Positions 37,473-47,197 of a stretch of 64,000 nucleotides of DNA are shown here, piece by piece. The DNA comes from Saccharothrix australiensis (GTDB taxonomy: Bacteria; Actinomycetota; Actinomycetes; Mycobacteriales; Pseudonocardiaceae). Each line of letters begins with the position of its first letter. The stretch's first letter is position 1. The DNA lies in assembly GCF_003634935.1 (NCBI RefSeq), contig NZ_RBXO01000001.1, positions 6,597,501 to 6,661,500 of the forward strand, read 5' to 3'. Below the pieces are notes generated by a model, which made no database searches, was not told the origin of the DNA, and saw only the letters and a program-made list of their open reading frames with translations. A program made the translations under genes and the position numbers.

Positions 37473-38306
37473 TCAGGCCCACCGCGACAGGTCGCGCAGC
37501 GCCGACGCCAGGCCGGCCAGGTGGTCGGTCGCCTCGCCCAGCACCTGGCGCGGGTTCGACGCGGTGCTCTCCGCCAGCACGCGGCCGGCCGCCGCGACCA
37601 GGCCGCAGTAGCCCTCCACGCCCTCGTCCAGCTGCGCCCGCAGCCGGCGCACGCCCTCCACCAGCGGACCACGGTCCAGCGGCGGCGCCGTGTCGCGGGC
37701 GCGCTCGACCGCCTGGAGCTGGTGGGACACCGCCCGGATCGCCGACGCCGCCTCCGCGCCCGTCTCGCGGGCCTGGACCACCGACTCCGCCGGCACCGAC
37801 GTCAACGCCGCCGAGTCGAGCTGGCGCAGCAGCTCGCGCAGGGTGTCCTCCGCCTCCTCCAGGCGCTCCATCGGCAGGCGGGCCGCCGAGGCGCGCGCGG
37901 GCAGCGGCGGCCGCACGGGCGCGGGTGCGAGGCGGCGGCGCTCCGCGTCGATGCCCCGCATCCTCGCGTTCGTGCGCAGCGCCAGGACGCCGGTGCCGGC
38001 GAACCCGACACCCGCGCCGACGCCCACCACCGCCGGCAGCGCGCCCAGCAGCGCGGACACGCCGACGACGGCCATGATCGCGAGCACGACCAGCCAGAAC
38101 GTGAGCACGCGGCTCGACCGGCGGTAGCGCCGGTCGAGTTTCGCGCGCGGGTCGTTCCAGGCCGCGATCCGTCGTTTCACCTGGTCCGCGAGGTGACCTT
38201 GGAGCCGGCCCGGCAGGTCGCCCTGGAGCCGGCCCTGGAGCTGACCACCGACGAGCCGCGCGATCTCGCCGGCCGCCTTCCGGGGGTCCATCCTCGGCTG
38301 ATCCAT
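37473..38306 (-). CDS. pspM: envelope-stress membrane protein PspM
   Basis: 277 aa. An N-terminal amphipathic, glutamine-rich stretch (GQLQGRLQGDLPGRLQGHL), two adjacent TM helices (about residues 58-105), then a helical cytoplasmic domain. It directly follows pspA (14-bp gap) in the order clgR-pspA-pspM, matching mycobacterial Rv2745c-Rv2743c. By that precedent it anchors PspA at the membrane. ATG 38306 is used; GTG 38315 is possible. A third mycobacterial partner (PspN) is not present downstream. Confidence 0.85.
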   Translation of the reverse strand: MDQPRMDPRKAAGEIARLVGGQLQGRLQGDLPGRLQGHLADQVKRRIAAWNDPRAKLDRRYRRSSRVLTFWLVVLAIMAVVGVSALLGALPAVVGVGAGVGFAGTGVLALRTNARMRGIDAERRRLAPAPVRPPLPARASAARLPMERLEEAEDTLRELLRQLDSAALTSVPAESVVQARETGAEAASAIRAVSHQLQAVERARDTAPPLDRGPLVEGVRRLRAQLDEGVEGYCGLVAAAGRVLAESTASNPRQVLGEATDHLAGLASALRDLSRWA

Positions 38307-38320
38307 CGCGGACACCGCTC

Positions 38321-39172
38321 TCAGCCCTGGCTCGCGGGCGGGTTCTGCTGGGGCTGGGCCTGCGCCTGCTGGACGCGCTGCTGGATCTCCTGCTGGATGC
38401 TCGCCGACGCGCTGCCCGGCTTGCCCGCCGTCACCTCGCCGGCGACCTTGCCGCCCTGCATGGACGCGCGGATCTGCTCCAGCCGCGACGCGCCCGCCAT
38501 CTGGGTGGTCGACTGCTGCACCTCCAGCATCCGGCCCTGCACGGAGTTCTGCGCCAGCTCCGCCGAGCCGAGCGCGGTGGTGTACCGCTTCTCGATCTTG
38601 TCGCGGACCTCTTCCAGGGACGGCGTGTTGCTCGGCGCGGCCAGCTCGGTCATCTGGCGCAGCGAGGAGGAGACCTGCTCCTGCATCTTCGCCTGCTCCA
38701 GCTGGCTGAGCAGCTTGGTCCGCTCGGCGAGCTTCTGCTGCAGCACCATCGCGTTGCGCTCGACGGCCTGCTTGGCCTGCGTGGCCGCCTGGAGCGACTG
38801 GTCGTGCAGGGTCTTCAGGTCCTCGATGCCCTGCTCGGCGGTGACGAGCTGGGTGGCGAACGACGTCGCGGCGTTCTCGAACTCGGTCGCCCGCTGCTCG
38901 TCGCCCTTCGCCCGCGCCTCGTCGGCGAGCACGAGCGCCTGGCGCGCGGACGCCTGGAGCTTCTCGACCTCACCGAGCTGCCGGTTGAGCTTCATCTCCA
39001 GCTGGCGCTGGTTGCCGATCACCGCGGCGGCCTGCTGGGACAGCGCCTGGTGCTGCCGCTGCGCCTCCTCGATGGCCTGCTGGATCTGCACCTTCGGGTC
39101 GGCGTGCTCGTCGATCTTGGACGAAAAAGCCGCCATGAAGTACTTCCATGCCTTCACGAAAGGGTTGGCCAT
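38321..39172 (-). CDS. pspA: phage-shock protein A (PspA/IM30)
   Basis: 283 aa ESCRT-III-like coiled-coil membrane-repair protein. The amphipathic N-terminus [20 protein letters not shown] is followed by the typical [20 protein letters not shown] and long heptad helices to about residue 220, then a Gln/Pro-rich disordered tail. A GGAAC-N17-CGTT promoter lies 51-76 bp upstream and a terminator after clgR separates it from that gene, so pspA-pspM can be induced on its own. Confidence 0.95.
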   Translation of the reverse strand: MANPFVKAWKYFMAAFSSKIDEHADPKVQIQQAIEEAQRQHQALSQQAAAVIGNQRQLEMKLNRQLGEVEKLQASARQALVLADEARAKGDEQRATEFENAATSFATQLVTAEQGIEDLKTLHDQSLQAATQAKQAVERNAMVLQQKLAERTKLLSQLEQAKMQEQVSSSLRQMTELAAPSNTPSLEEVRDKIEKRYTTALGSAELAQNSVQGRMLEVQQSTTQMAGASRLEQIRASMQGGKVAGEVTAGKPGSASASIQQEIQQRVQQAQAQPQQNPPASQG

Positions 39173-39222
39173 CTCCTACGCCTGCCTTCTCCGCACTTCC
39201 CTGGCTCGCGCTCGTGATCGGC

Positions 39223-39248
39223 AACGACCCGGTGCCGGTGTTGGTTCC
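39223..39248 (-). promoter_or_regulatory. SigE-like ECF promoter of pspA
   Basis: On the minus strand GGAAC (39248-39244), 17 nt, CGTT (39226-39223). This matches the mycobacterial SigE pattern GGAAC-N(16-18)-CGTT. The leader would be about 40-45 nt. Confidence 0.6.
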
Positions 39249-39434
39249 ATCGTGTCAGTTGTCCGGTGCTGCTTCCACCGACCCGGGGAGATATCCGGGT
39301 TCACCCTGAGTCACCCCTGAAACTTCGGTGGACACGGCCATCCTGCCTGGTCCGCGCCGGGCCGGACGCGCCGACCCCGCGGCGTGCCGACTCGTCGCGG
39401 CGCGACCGCCGCCCGCGCCGGGCGTCCACGACGA

Positions 39435-39464
39435 GAAGCCGAGCCGGTGTCCCGGCTCGGCTTC
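39435..39464 (-). terminator. perfect 13-bp-stem terminator of clgR
   Basis: GAAGCCGAGCCGG (39435-39447), loop TGTC, CCGGCTCGGCTTC (39452-39464), 20 bp beyond the clgR stop. Strong hairpin; no T-tract. Confidence 0.75.
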
Positions 39465-39484
39465 GGCTGTGGGTGCCGCTGGGG

Positions 39485-39907
39485 CTATGCCGCCACCACG
39501 GCGCCGCGCGGCTCGCCGATCGACGTGGCCAGCCGGTGCGTGAGCATCGGCTGGATGCGCAGGTCGGACAGGTCGTTGCCGATGACGGCGGGCAGCAGGG
39601 AGCCGCCCTCCAGGCTCGGCGCGGCGGGCTGCGCGCGCTCGGCCAGCTCGGCGGGGCTGGGCACCGGCCGCTGGACCGCGCCGATGTCCGAGGCGACCAG
39701 GTGGAGCAGCTCCGACAGGGGCAGGTCCAACGCCTCGCAGATCGCGGCCAGCAGCTCGCTGGACGCCTCCTTGCGGCCACGCTCCACCTCGGACAGGTAC
39801 CCCAGGCTGACGCGGGCGGTCCTGGAGACCTCGCGCAGCGTGCGGCGTTGGGTGGTGCGGGCATGGCGGAGCCGATCACCGATCGCCTCGCGTAGCAGCA
39901 CGGTCAT
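39485..39907 (-). CDS. clgR: HTH transcriptional activator ClgR
   Basis: 140 aa XRE-type activator. HTH at residues about 8-65 ([39 protein letters not shown] region) and a short C-terminal domain ending GAVVAA, compatible with a Clp-recognised degron. AAGGAGG seven nt upstream fixes ATG 39907. Position between cinA/pgsA and pspA matches Rv2745c, which activates clp protease and psp genes. Upstream lies a GGAAC-N17-CGTT promoter with CGC-N5-GCG next to it. Confidence 0.93.
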   Translation of the reverse strand: MTVLLREAIGDRLRHARTTQRRTLREVSRTARVSLGYLSEVERGRKEASSELLAAICEALDLPLSELLHLVASDIGAVQRPVPSPAELAERAQPAAPSLEGGSLLPAVIGNDLSDLRIQPMLTHRLATSIGEPRGAVVAA

Positions 39908-39985
39908 CGCGCGCCTCCTTCCGGCCGGCCGTGCCACCACGTTACCGACCCGTCCCGTCGACGGGCAGTGACTTACGGGCACGTC

Positions 39986-40022
39986 CGCCCAAAGCGAACG
40001 AGCGAACCCGCCGGGGAGTTCC
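39986..40022 (-). promoter_or_regulatory. SigE-like promoter and possible ClgR box upstream of clgR
   Basis: Minus strand: GGAAC (40022-40018), 17 nt, CGTT (40000-39997), the same arrangement as upstream of pspA. CGCTTTGGGCG (39996-39986), CGC-N5-GCG, directly follows and resembles a ClgR half-site pair. A separate TAACGT (39944-39939) could serve a housekeeping start. Confidence 0.55.
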
Positions 40023-40058
40023 CGCGCCCGCCCGCCGGTGTGACCGGGATTGCCCTGC

Positions 40059-40538
40059 TCACCGGTCCCGGCCGGGGATCTTGACGTGGTCGAGGAGTAG
40101 GTCGAGGGCGGTGTCGACGGCCGCCTCGCGCACCGCGGCGCGATCGCCACCGACCGTGATCGAGCGGACCGACGAACCGGGCGGACCGGACAAACCGATG
40201 TGGACGGTGCCCGCGGTGACGCCGTCCTGGGGGTCCGGGCCCGCCACGCCGGTGAGCCCGAGGCCCCACGTGGCCCCGCAGCGGCTCCGCGCGCCCTCGG
40301 CGAGCTGCCGGGCCACCTCGGGGTGCACCGCGCCGCGCTCGGCCAGCAGGGCGGCGTCCACGCCCGCGAGGGACGCCTTCAGGTCCGTCGCGTAGACCAC
40401 GAGCCCGCCGCGCAGCACGGCGCTCGCGCCCGCGACGCCCGTGATCCGCGCCGCCACCAGCCCGGCGGTCAGCGACTCGGCCGTGGCGACCGTCTCGCCG
40501 CGCGCCCGCAGCGCCGCGACCACCTCGGCGGCCGTCAC
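40059..40538 (-). CDS. cinA: CinA C-terminal-domain (nicotinamide-nucleotide amidase-like) protein
   Basis: 159 aa, only the C-terminal amidase-like CinA domain: [62 protein letters not shown] and [10 protein letters not shown]. Family members of this length (PncC type) deamidate NMN. The GTG overlaps the pgsA stop. It lacks the N-terminal MoCF-like domain of full CinA, which is normal for stand-alone forms. Confidence 0.9.
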   Translation of the reverse strand: MTAAEVVAALRARGETVATAESLTAGLVAARITGVAGASAVLRGGLVVYATDLKASLAGVDAALLAERGAVHPEVARQLAEGARSRCGATWGLGLTGVAGPDPQDGVTAGTVHIGLSGPPGSSVRSITVGGDRAAVREAAVDTALDLLLDHVKIPGRDR

Positions 40539-41119
40539 GCGCCCGCCACGGCCCGCTTGCCGCGCGCCCGCAGCCGGATCGCGCGGACCACGTAGTCGAC
40601 GCCCGTGACGACGGTCAGCGCCACCGCCGCGTACATGGCGACCACCGCCACCACCTCGACGCCCGCCGGCAGCGGCAGCAGGTACAGCCCGATGGCGAGG
40701 ATCTGCACGAGCGTCTTGGCCTTGCCGCCCCGGCTGGCCGGTATCACGCCGTGCCGGATCACCCAGAACCGCAGCAGCGTGACACCGAGCTCGCGCGCCG
40801 CGATCACGACCGTGACCCACCACGGCAGCTCGCCCAGCGCGCTCAGCCCGACCAGGGCGGCCCCGGTCAGCGCCTTGTCCGCGATCGGGTCGGCGATCTT
40901 GCCGAAGTCGGTGACCAGGCCGTGCTTGCGGGCGAGGTTGCCGTCGACGTGGTCGGTCACCGACGCGACGACGAACACCGCGAACGCCGCCAGCCGCCAG
41001 CGGTGGTCGCGGCCGTCCTCGGCGAACAGCAGGTAGAGGAACACCGGCACGAGCACCAGCCGGGACATCGTCAGCACGTTGGCGATGTTCAGCACCGGCA
41101 CGCGCGCGGGCTCGGTCAC
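40535..41119 (-). CDS. pgsA: CDP-alcohol phosphatidyltransferase PgsA
   Basis: 194 aa membrane enzyme that makes phosphatidylglycerophosphate. About six TM helices; the CDP-OH-P motif D-G-x2-A-R-x8-G-x3-D-x3-D is readable as [27 protein letters not shown] (core [15 protein letters not shown]). Note [12 protein letters not shown] where SxTDxxDGxxAR is usual, so it is intact. GTG 41119 overlaps the rimO stop. Syntenic with mycobacterial pgsA3. Confidence 0.93.
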   Translation of the reverse strand: MTEPARVPVLNIANVLTMSRLVLVPVFLYLLFAEDGRDHRWRLAAFAVFVVASVTDHVDGNLARKHGLVTDFGKIADPIADKALTGAALVGLSALGELPWWVTVVIAARELGVTLLRFWVIRHGVIPASRGGKAKTLVQILAIGLYLLPLPAGVEVVAVVAMYAAVALTVVTGVDYVVRAIRLRARGKRAVAGA

Positions 41120-42519
41120 CTCGGGAGCACCTCCAGCGCGGTGACCACCAGGTTCACGCCCTCGGCCGCGTCGACCCGGCAGCGCACCAGGTCGCCGGCG
41201 CGGAGCCCGCCGCCGTCGGCGACCACGCACTCGCCGTCGACCTCGGGCGCCTGGTGGGCGGCGCGGCCGACGCAGTCGTTCTCGTCGTCCTCCTCGGTCT
41301 CGACCAGGACGACCACCTCCTCGCCGACGCGGTCCTCGGCGCGCTGGGCGGTCAGCTCCTCGACCAGGTTCGAGATCCGGTTCACGCGCTCGGCGACGGT
41401 GTCGGCGTCGAGCTTGCCCGGCAGCCCCTCGGCCTCCGTGCCGTCCTCGTCGGAGTAGCCGAACACGCCGACCGCGTCCAGCCGCGCCCCGGTGAGGAAG
41501 CGCTCCAGCTCGGCCACGTCGGCCTCGGTCTCGCCGGGGAAGCCGACGATGACGTTGCTGCGGATGCCCGCCCGCGGCGCGAGGTCGCGGATCCGCTCGA
41601 TCAGGCCCAGGAACGACTCGGTGGACCCGAACCGGCGCATCCGCCGCAGGACGGCCTCGCTGGAGTGCTGGAAGGACATGTCGAAGTACTGGGCGACGTT
41701 CGGGGTGGTCGCGATCGCCTTCACCAGGCTGGGCTTGGTCTCGGCGGGCTGGAGGTAGGACACCCGCACCCGGTCGACCACCTGCGCCAGGCGCTCCAGC
41801 AGGTTCTCCAGGCCGCCCAGCTCGCGCGGCAGGTCCTTGGCGTAGGAGGTGGAGTTCTCGCTGACCAGGAACAGCTCGCGGACGCCCTGCTCGGCCAGCC
41901 ACCGCGCCTCGGCGACCACCTCGTCGGGGTGGCGGGACACGAACGCGCCCCGGAAGCTCGGGATGGCGCAGAACGAGCAGCGCCGGTCGCAGCCGGACGC
42001 GATCTTCAGCGGCGCGACCGGCGTGTCCGCCAGGCGGGTGCGCAGCACGCGCGGGCCCCAGCCGTGGCCGGGCACCTGGACGTCCTCGGCGGCCTTGGGC
42101 CGCTGCACGGGCGTCAGCGGGAGCAGGGTGCGCCGGTCGACCGGCTGGTGGGACTCGACGCGGCGACCGGCGAGGACGTCGTCCAGGCGGTCGGCCAGGC
42201 GGTCGTAGTGGTCGAACCCGAGCACGGCGTCCGCCTCGGGCAGGCTGTCGGCCAGCTCCGCCCCGTACCGCTCGGCCATGCACCCGACGGCGACGACCTT
42301 CGCGCCGCTGTCCGAGGCGGCCAGCAGCATGTCGACGGAGTCCTTCTTGGCCGACTCGACGAAACCGCAGGTGTTGACCACGATCACGTCGGGCTCGTCG
42401 TCCACGAGCTGCCAGCCGCCGGCGTCGAGCCGACCGGCCAGCTCCTCGGAGTCGACTTCGTTGCGGGCGCACCCGAGGGTCAGCATGGCGACGCGCTTGG
42501 ACGTGGTGGGGGAAGGCAC
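41116..42519 (-). CDS. rimO: ribosomal protein S12 methylthiotransferase RimO
   Basis: 467 aa radical-SAM enzyme that methylthiolates Asp88 of uS12. N-terminal 4Fe-4S cysteines at about residues 17, 51 and 80; radical-SAM CX3CX2C at C177, C181 and C184 (GCDRRCSFC); C-terminal TRAM-like domain. GTG 42519 has TACCCT seven nt upstream, suggesting a leaderless transcript that heads rimO-pgsA-cinA with 4-bp overlaps. Confidence 0.95.
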   Translation of the reverse strand: MPSPTTSKRVAMLTLGCARNEVDSEELAGRLDAGGWQLVDDEPDVIVVNTCGFVESAKKDSVDMLLAASDSGAKVVAVGCMAERYGAELADSLPEADAVLGFDHYDRLADRLDDVLAGRRVESHQPVDRRTLLPLTPVQRPKAAEDVQVPGHGWGPRVLRTRLADTPVAPLKIASGCDRRCSFCAIPSFRGAFVSRHPDEVVAEARWLAEQGVRELFLVSENSTSYAKDLPRELGGLENLLERLAQVVDRVRVSYLQPAETKPSLVKAIATTPNVAQYFDMSFQHSSEAVLRRMRRFGSTESFLGLIERIRDLAPRAGIRSNVIVGFPGETEADVAELERFLTGARLDAVGVFGYSDEDGTEAEGLPGKLDADTVAERVNRISNLVEELTAQRAEDRVGEEVVVLVETEEDDENDCVGRAAHQAPEVDGECVVADGGGLRAGDLVRCRVDAAEGVNLVVTALEVLPR

Positions 42520-42526
42520 GGTGCTC

Positions 42527-42532
42527 AGGGTA
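42527..42532 (-). promoter_or_regulatory. -10 of the rimO operon
   Basis: TACCCT on the minus strand, 7 nt before GTG 42519. Confidence 0.45.
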
Positions 42533-42639
42533 ACCGGCGGTCCGTACCGCGCTTGACGTCAGCGGGGCGGAGCGCGGCCCGCGCCGGAGGTCGGACGTGG
42601 CGGAGGGCACGGCCGTGACTTCGGTCCCGGGTTCGGCGT

Positions 42640-42722
42640 CGGGCGCGGCGCGGTCGCGCGGGCGGGGTGCGGGCGGGGTGCGGCGGGGTGCGGGCGGGTG
42701 CGCGGGCGGGTGCGCGGGCCGG
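42640..42722. repeat. G-rich (GCGGGGTGCGG) minisatellite
   Basis: Between divergent rimO and argA: imperfect copies of GCGGGGTGCGG/GCGGGTGCGCG, about 8 in 80 bp. All G-runs are on the plus strand. Confidence 0.55.
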
Positions 42723-42772
42723 TGACGAGCGCCCGTCGGCCGCGGGCCGGCCCGGGGGGTTACGTTGGCACC

Positions 42773-43273
42773 GTGAACGACCCGATCAACGTCCGGCGGG
42801 CCCGGACCGGTGATGTGCGGGCCATGAAGGCCGTCATCGACCAGTACGCGGGCAAGGTGCTGTTGGCCAAGCCGCTGGTCACGCTCTTCGAGGACATCCA
42901 GGAGTTCTGGGTGGCCGAGGAGGGCGGCGAGCTGCTGGGCTGCGGCGCGCTGCACGTGCTCTGGGAGGACCTGGCGGAGATCCGCACGGTCGCCGTCGCG
43001 CCGCGCGCCCTCGGCCGGGGCATCGGCCACCGGCTGGTGCACCGGCTGCTCGAAACCGCCCGCGAGTTGCAGCTGTCCCGGGTGTTCGTGCTGACCTTCG
43101 AGACGGAGTTCTTCGGTCGCCACGGGTTCGTGGAGATCGACGGCACCCCGGTCTCCCCCGAGGTCTACGAGGAGATCATGCGGTCGGCCGACGAAGGCGT
43201 CGCCGAGTTCCTCGACCTGTCCTACGTCAAGCCGAACACGCTCGGGAACTCCCGGATGCTGCTCCACCTGTGA
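42773..43273 (+). CDS. argA: amino-acid N-acetyltransferase (ArgA-like GNAT)
   Basis: 166 aa stand-alone GNAT that acetylates glutamate for arginine synthesis in the mycobacterial model (Rv2747). INVRRARTGDVRAMKAVIDQYA, EIRTVAVAPRALGRGIGHRLV (acetyl-CoA loop) and FVLTFETEFFGRHGFVEI are seen. GTG 42773 follows TACGTT by 6 nt (leaderless). Same place in the block (between rimO/pgsA and ftsK) as in mycobacteria. Confidence 0.9.
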   Translation: MNDPINVRRARTGDVRAMKAVIDQYAGKVLLAKPLVTLFEDIQEFWVAEEGGELLGCGALHVLWEDLAEIRTVAVAPRALGRGIGHRLVHRLLETARELQLSRVFVLTFETEFFGRHGFVEIDGTPVSPEVYEEIMRSADEGVAEFLDLSYVKPNTLGNSRMLLHL

Positions 43274-43299
43274 CTGTTCGAGTTCCGACTCGCACAGTC
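43272..43299. terminator. 12-bp inverted repeat at the end of argA
   Basis: GACTGTTCGAGT, loop TCCG, ACTCGCACAGTC; one mismatch. It begins in the argA stop codon and precedes a TTGACT (43300-43305), so it may be a terminator or the operator of the following merR gene. Confidence 0.45.
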
Positions 43300-43336
43300 T
43301 TGACTCCACCAGCGCGGACCGAGCAGGATCACCCGG

Positions 43337-44170
43337 GTGGAGCAGTTGACGGTGGACGAACTCGCGGTCCGGGTGGGGCTGCCGGGCAGCACCATCCGGA
43401 TGTACCAGACCAAGGGCGTGCTCCACCCGCCCAAGCGGCAGGGCCGCCTGGCGTTCTACGACGCGTCCCACGTCGAGCGGCTCACGCTGGTCCAGCGGTT
43501 GCAGGCGCGCGGTTTCTCGCTGTCCGCCATCGCCGAGCTGGTGAAGGCCCGCGAGCAGGGCGCGAGCGTCGCCGCCGTGCTGGGCGTCGGCGACACCGAG
43601 GGCCCGGACGACTGGGTCCGGGTCCGGGTGCGCGACATGCGCCGGCTGGTGCCGACCGGCGACGTGCGGCCGGCCGTGCTGCGCCGGGCCATCGAACTCG
43701 GGCTGGTGCGGTGGCGGCGCGGCTGGCCGCACACCCGGCGCTGGGCGCTGGAGGCGGGCAACCGGCTCGCGCTGCTGGCCGTGCCCGCCGACGACGTGCT
43801 GGACAGCTTCGCGAACCTGCGCGCCGCCACGGACGGCATCGCCGCCGACTTCGTCGAGGTGTTCGAGCGCCGCCTGTGGCCGCAGCTCGCCGAGAAGTCC
43901 GAGCAGGAGGACCAGCTCGACCGCATCCGGGCGCTGCTGGTCGAGCTGACCTACACCGCCGAGACCGTGGTCGTGGGCACGCTGCGCGAGTCGATCCGCG
44001 AGGCGGCCGAGGAGTTCGCCCGCCGGCACGGTCTGCTGCCCGGCGACGACTTCCGGCCGGCGTGGGCGGAGGAACCGCTGCCCATCGCCGAACGTCTCAT
44101 CGACCACGAGAACGAGATCCCGGACGAGCCCGCGATCCGGCGATTCCTCGACCAGGGCGACGACTCCTGA
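43337..44170 (+). CDS. MerR-family transcriptional regulator
   Basis: 277 aa. Winged HTH at residues about 3-70 (TVDELAVRVGLPGSTIRMYQTKGVLHPPKRQGRLAFYDASHVERL), then a long helical effector region without a cysteine metal site, so a stress or small-molecule ligand is more likely than a metal. GTG 43337 has GGGTG-only SD. A TTGACT at 43300 with a long spacer to CAGGAT (43324-43329) resembles a MerR-type promoter but the dyad is upstream of, not within, the spacer. Confidence 0.85.
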   Translation: MEQLTVDELAVRVGLPGSTIRMYQTKGVLHPPKRQGRLAFYDASHVERLTLVQRLQARGFSLSAIAELVKAREQGASVAAVLGVGDTEGPDDWVRVRVRDMRRLVPTGDVRPAVLRRAIELGLVRWRRGWPHTRRWALEAGNRLALLAVPADDVLDSFANLRAATDGIAADFVEVFERRLWPQLAEKSEQEDQLDRIRALLVELTYTAETVVVGTLRESIREAAEEFARRHGLLPGDDFRPAWAEEPLPIAERLIDHENEIPDEPAIRRFLDQGDDS

Positions 44171-44272
44171 CGCCCTGCCAGCTGTGCCCGACGCCGGTGG
44201 CGCCGGGGTGGTCCGAGCCGGTGCGGAGGGGTTCGGCTCGCCCACCCGACGCCGCCGGCCGCCGGGCCTCCC

Positions 44273-44306
44273 CGTGCCCGGCGGGCCGCGCGGCCCGCCG
44301 GGCACG
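44273..44306. terminator. 34-bp perfect palindrome between convergent merR and ftsK
   Basis: CGTGCCCGGCGGGCCGC joined directly to its reverse complement; no loop in the sequence. It is about 100 bp after merR and 245 bp after the ftsK stop, and is the best bidirectional terminator candidate here. The rest of 44171-44551 holds only diffuse G/C repeats (GACTTCGGCGCCCGC twice, 44369-44413). Confidence 0.65.
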
Positions 44307-44551
44307 CATCCCGCCCGGCACCCGGCCCTTCGCATCCCACCGGGACGCGTGCGAGCAGGGCGAACCGCCCTCGACTTCGGCGCCCGCAAGCCCGCCCCCG
44401 ACTTCGGCGCCCGCGGGCCCGCCGCCGTCGCGGCGGACAGGGGCCTGCCGTTCGGCGCTCACGCGCGGCGATCCGCCGTTCGGCGTTCCGGCGCGGATAT
44501 GAGCTTCTTCACACCGTCCAGCCGGTGGCCCCGCGCGTCGGTACCGCGTCC

Positions 44552-47068
44552 TCAGCCCTCCGCCGCGTCGTCGGGCGCGGAGCCGCCCCGGATCAGGTGC
44601 ACCACGGAGTCCAGCTCGTCCGGCTTGATCAGCACCTCGCGCGCCTTGGAGCCCTCCGACGGCCCGACCACGCCGCGCGTCTCCAGCAGGTCCATCAGCC
44701 GCCCGGCCTTCGCGAACCCGACCCGCAGCTTGCGCTGGAGCATCGACGTCGACCCGAACTGCGACGTGACGATCAGCTCCGCCGCCTGGAGCAGCAGCTC
44801 CAGGTCGTCGCCGATGTCGGCGTCGATCTCCTTCTTCTCGCCCGCCTTCGCCGCCGTGACGCCGTCGGTGTACTCCGGCTGCGCCTGCGCCTTGGTGAAC
44901 TCGACGATCTCGGCGATCTCCTCGTCGCCGACGAACGCGCCCTGCACGCGCACCGGCTTGGACGCGCCCATCGGCAGGTACAGGCCGTCGCCCATGCCGA
45001 TCAGCTTCTCTGCGCCCGGCTGGTCGAGGATGACCCGCGAGTCCGTCAGCGACGACGTGGCGAACGCCAGCCGCGACGGCACGTTCGTCTTGATCAGACC
45101 GGTCACCACGTCCACCGACGGCCGCTGCGTCGCCAGCACCAGGTGGATGCCCGCCGCGCGGGCCTTCTGCGTGATCCGCACGATCGCGTCCTCGACGTCG
45201 CGCGGCGCGGTCATCATCAGGTCGGCCAGCTCGTCGACGATCGCCATGATGTACGGGTACGGCCGGTACTCGCGCTCGCTGCCGGGCGGCGCGGTGATCT
45301 CGCCCGAGCGCACCTTGCGGTTGAAGTCGTCGATGTGGCGCACCCGGTTGACCTGCATGTCCTGGTAGCGCTGCTCCATCTCCTCCACCAGCCAGGCCAG
45401 CGCGGCGGCGGCCTTCTTCGGCTGGGTAATGATGGGCGTGATCAGGTGCGGGATGCCCTCGTACGGCGTCAGCTCGACCATCTTCGGGTCGATCAGGATC
45501 ATCCGGACCTCGTCCGGCGTGGCCCGCGCCAGCAGCGACACCAGCATCGAGTTCACGAAGCTCGACTTGCCGGAACCCGTGGAGCCGGCCACCAGCAGGT
45601 GCGGCATCTTGGTCAGGTTCGCGGTGACGAAGTGGCCCTCGATGTCCTTGCCCAGCCCGATGACCATCGGGTGGTTGTCGCCGACCGTGGACGGCGAGCG
45701 CAGCACGTCGCCCAGCCGCACCATCTCGCGGTCGCTGTTGGGCACCTCGATCCCGACCGCCGACTTGCCGGGGATGGGCGCGAGCAGCCGCACGTTGTCC
45801 GTCGCCACCGCGTAGGCGATGTTCTTGGTCAGCGCGGTGATCTTCTCGACCTTCACGCCGTGGCCCAGCTCGACCTCGTACCGGGTCACCGTCGGGCCGC
45901 GGGTGAACCCGGTCACCTTGGCGTCGATGGAGAACTGGTCGAGCACGCCGGTGATGGCGTCGATCATCTGGTCGTTGGCCCTGCTGCGGGTCTTGGGCGC
46001 GTCGCCGTCCTTGAGGATGGTGGGCGGCGGCAGCTTGTAGTCGCCCTCCACCGCGCGGACCACCATGTCGGCCACCGGCTGCTCGGCGGGTTCGGCCGCC
46101 TTCGGCTTCGGCGTGGCGCGCGGCCTGGGCGGCGCGGGCGCGGGCGGCGGCTCCTCCTCGGCGTCCAGCGGCAGCTCGGGCTGGTCGGGCCGCTCGTCGG
46201 GCGCGGTCGACCGCCGCCGGGAGGACCGCCTGGGCCGGGTCGGCTCGGGCTCGGCGGCCTGCGCGTCGAGCGCGTCGCCCGCGTCGGCTTCGCGGCCGAA
46301 CCCCTCCTCGTCGTACTCGTCGTACCCGGCGTCGTCGCGGCGGCCGGGCAGCAGCGCGCCCAGCCGCGCGGGCACGTCGCGGATCGGCAGGTGCGCCAGC
46401 ACCAGCACCCCGTAGCCGAAGATCAGCACCAGCAGCGGGCCGGCGACCCACGGCGTCAGGCCCTGCGCGAGGAACCCGCCCGCCAGGTACCCGAGCGCGC
46501 CGCCCGCCTCGCGCCGCGCCACCGGGTCGGTGGGCAGGCCGCCGACGAGGTGGAACATGCCGAGGAAGCCGACGGTGACGAGCAGGCCGCCGATCACCAG
46601 GCGGGGCCGTGCCTCCGGCGCCGGGTCGGTGCGCATCAGCGTGACGCCGACCACCAGCAGCACCAGCGGGACGATCAGCGCGGGCGCGCCGACCGAGCTG
46701 CGCACGGCGACGTCGACCCACTGCCCCACCGGGCCGCCCGCCTGCCACCACACGCCCGCGCCGGTGATCACGGCCAGCGCGATCAGCACCAGCGCCAGGC
46801 CGTCCCGGCGGTGCGCGGGGTCGAGGTCCTTGCCCCGGCCGACCGCGCGCACGACGCCGCCGACACCGCGGCCGAGCAGGCCCCAGACCCTCGTGACGGA
46901 GCCCGACGACCGCTTGGCCGCCGGTTTGCGGGCGGTGCCGCGGGACCGGGGTTTCGCCGGGGTGGACCGGGAACGCGGTTTCGCCGCGGCGGCGCGCGGC
47001 TTCGACCCGGCGGCCCTGGAGCCGCGGGTCGTGCCCTTGCCGCGCGAGGTTCCGGTTCGGCCAGCCAT
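44552..47068 (-). CDS. ftsK: DNA translocase FtsK
   Basis: 838 aa. Basic N-terminus, four to five TM helices (about residues 88-228), an acidic/proline linker (about 240-330), the ATPase beta domain with Walker [11 protein letters not shown] at 494-503 and Walker [14 protein letters not shown], and the C-terminal winged-helix gamma domain ([24 protein letters not shown]). ATG 47068 has TACCGT six nt upstream (leaderless). The linker is short relative to E. coli FtsK but ordinary for actinobacteria. Confidence 0.96.
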   Translation of the reverse strand: MAGRTGTSRGKGTTRGSRAAGSKPRAAAAKPRSRSTPAKPRSRGTARKPAAKRSSGSVTRVWGLLGRGVGGVVRAVGRGKDLDPAHRRDGLALVLIALAVITGAGVWWQAGGPVGQWVDVAVRSSVGAPALIVPLVLLVVGVTLMRTDPAPEARPRLVIGGLLVTVGFLGMFHLVGGLPTDPVARREAGGALGYLAGGFLAQGLTPWVAGPLLVLIFGYGVLVLAHLPIRDVPARLGALLPGRRDDAGYDEYDEEGFGREADAGDALDAQAAEPEPTRPRRSSRRRSTAPDERPDQPELPLDAEEEPPPAPAPPRPRATPKPKAAEPAEQPVADMVVRAVEGDYKLPPPTILKDGDAPKTRSRANDQMIDAITGVLDQFSIDAKVTGFTRGPTVTRYEVELGHGVKVEKITALTKNIAYAVATDNVRLLAPIPGKSAVGIEVPNSDREMVRLGDVLRSPSTVGDNHPMVIGLGKDIEGHFVTANLTKMPHLLVAGSTGSGKSSFVNSMLVSLLARATPDEVRMILIDPKMVELTPYEGIPHLITPIITQPKKAAAALAWLVEEMEQRYQDMQVNRVRHIDDFNRKVRSGEITAPPGSEREYRPYPYIMAIVDELADLMMTAPRDVEDAIVRITQKARAAGIHLVLATQRPSVDVVTGLIKTNVPSRLAFATSSLTDSRVILDQPGAEKLIGMGDGLYLPMGASKPVRVQGAFVGDEEIAEIVEFTKAQAQPEYTDGVTAAKAGEKKEIDADIGDDLELLLQAAELIVTSQFGSTSMLQRKLRVGFAKAGRLMDLLETRGVVGPSEGSKAREVLIKPDELDSVVHLIRGGSAPDDAAEG

Positions 47069-47074
47069 GTGTCT

Positions 47075-47080
47075 ACGGTA
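47075..47080 (-). promoter_or_regulatory. -10 of ftsK
   Basis: TACCGT on the minus strand, 6 nt before ATG 47068. Confidence 0.45.
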
Positions 47081-47183
47081 GTCCCTGGAGCCACACCAGC
47101 CACAGCCGTCACGGCGGACGTGACGTGCGGCGCTTCCGCCCATGCTCGCCGGTAATCGACTACACCGACGCGTCGACACGCCG

Positions 47184-47189
47184 TAGCCT
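47184..47189 (+). promoter_or_regulatory. -10 of the acyltransferase operon
   Basis: TAGCCT, 8 nt before GTG 47198; divergent from the ftsK -10 about 105 bp away. Confidence 0.4.
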
Positions 47190-47197
47190 TCCCCGCT

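Noticed and set aside
40535..44389. A minus-strand frame continuing from pgsA across rimO and merR.
   Set aside because: Only its last 195 codons (pgsA) carry recognisable sequence; the rest is out of frame with rimO or antisense to argA and merR.
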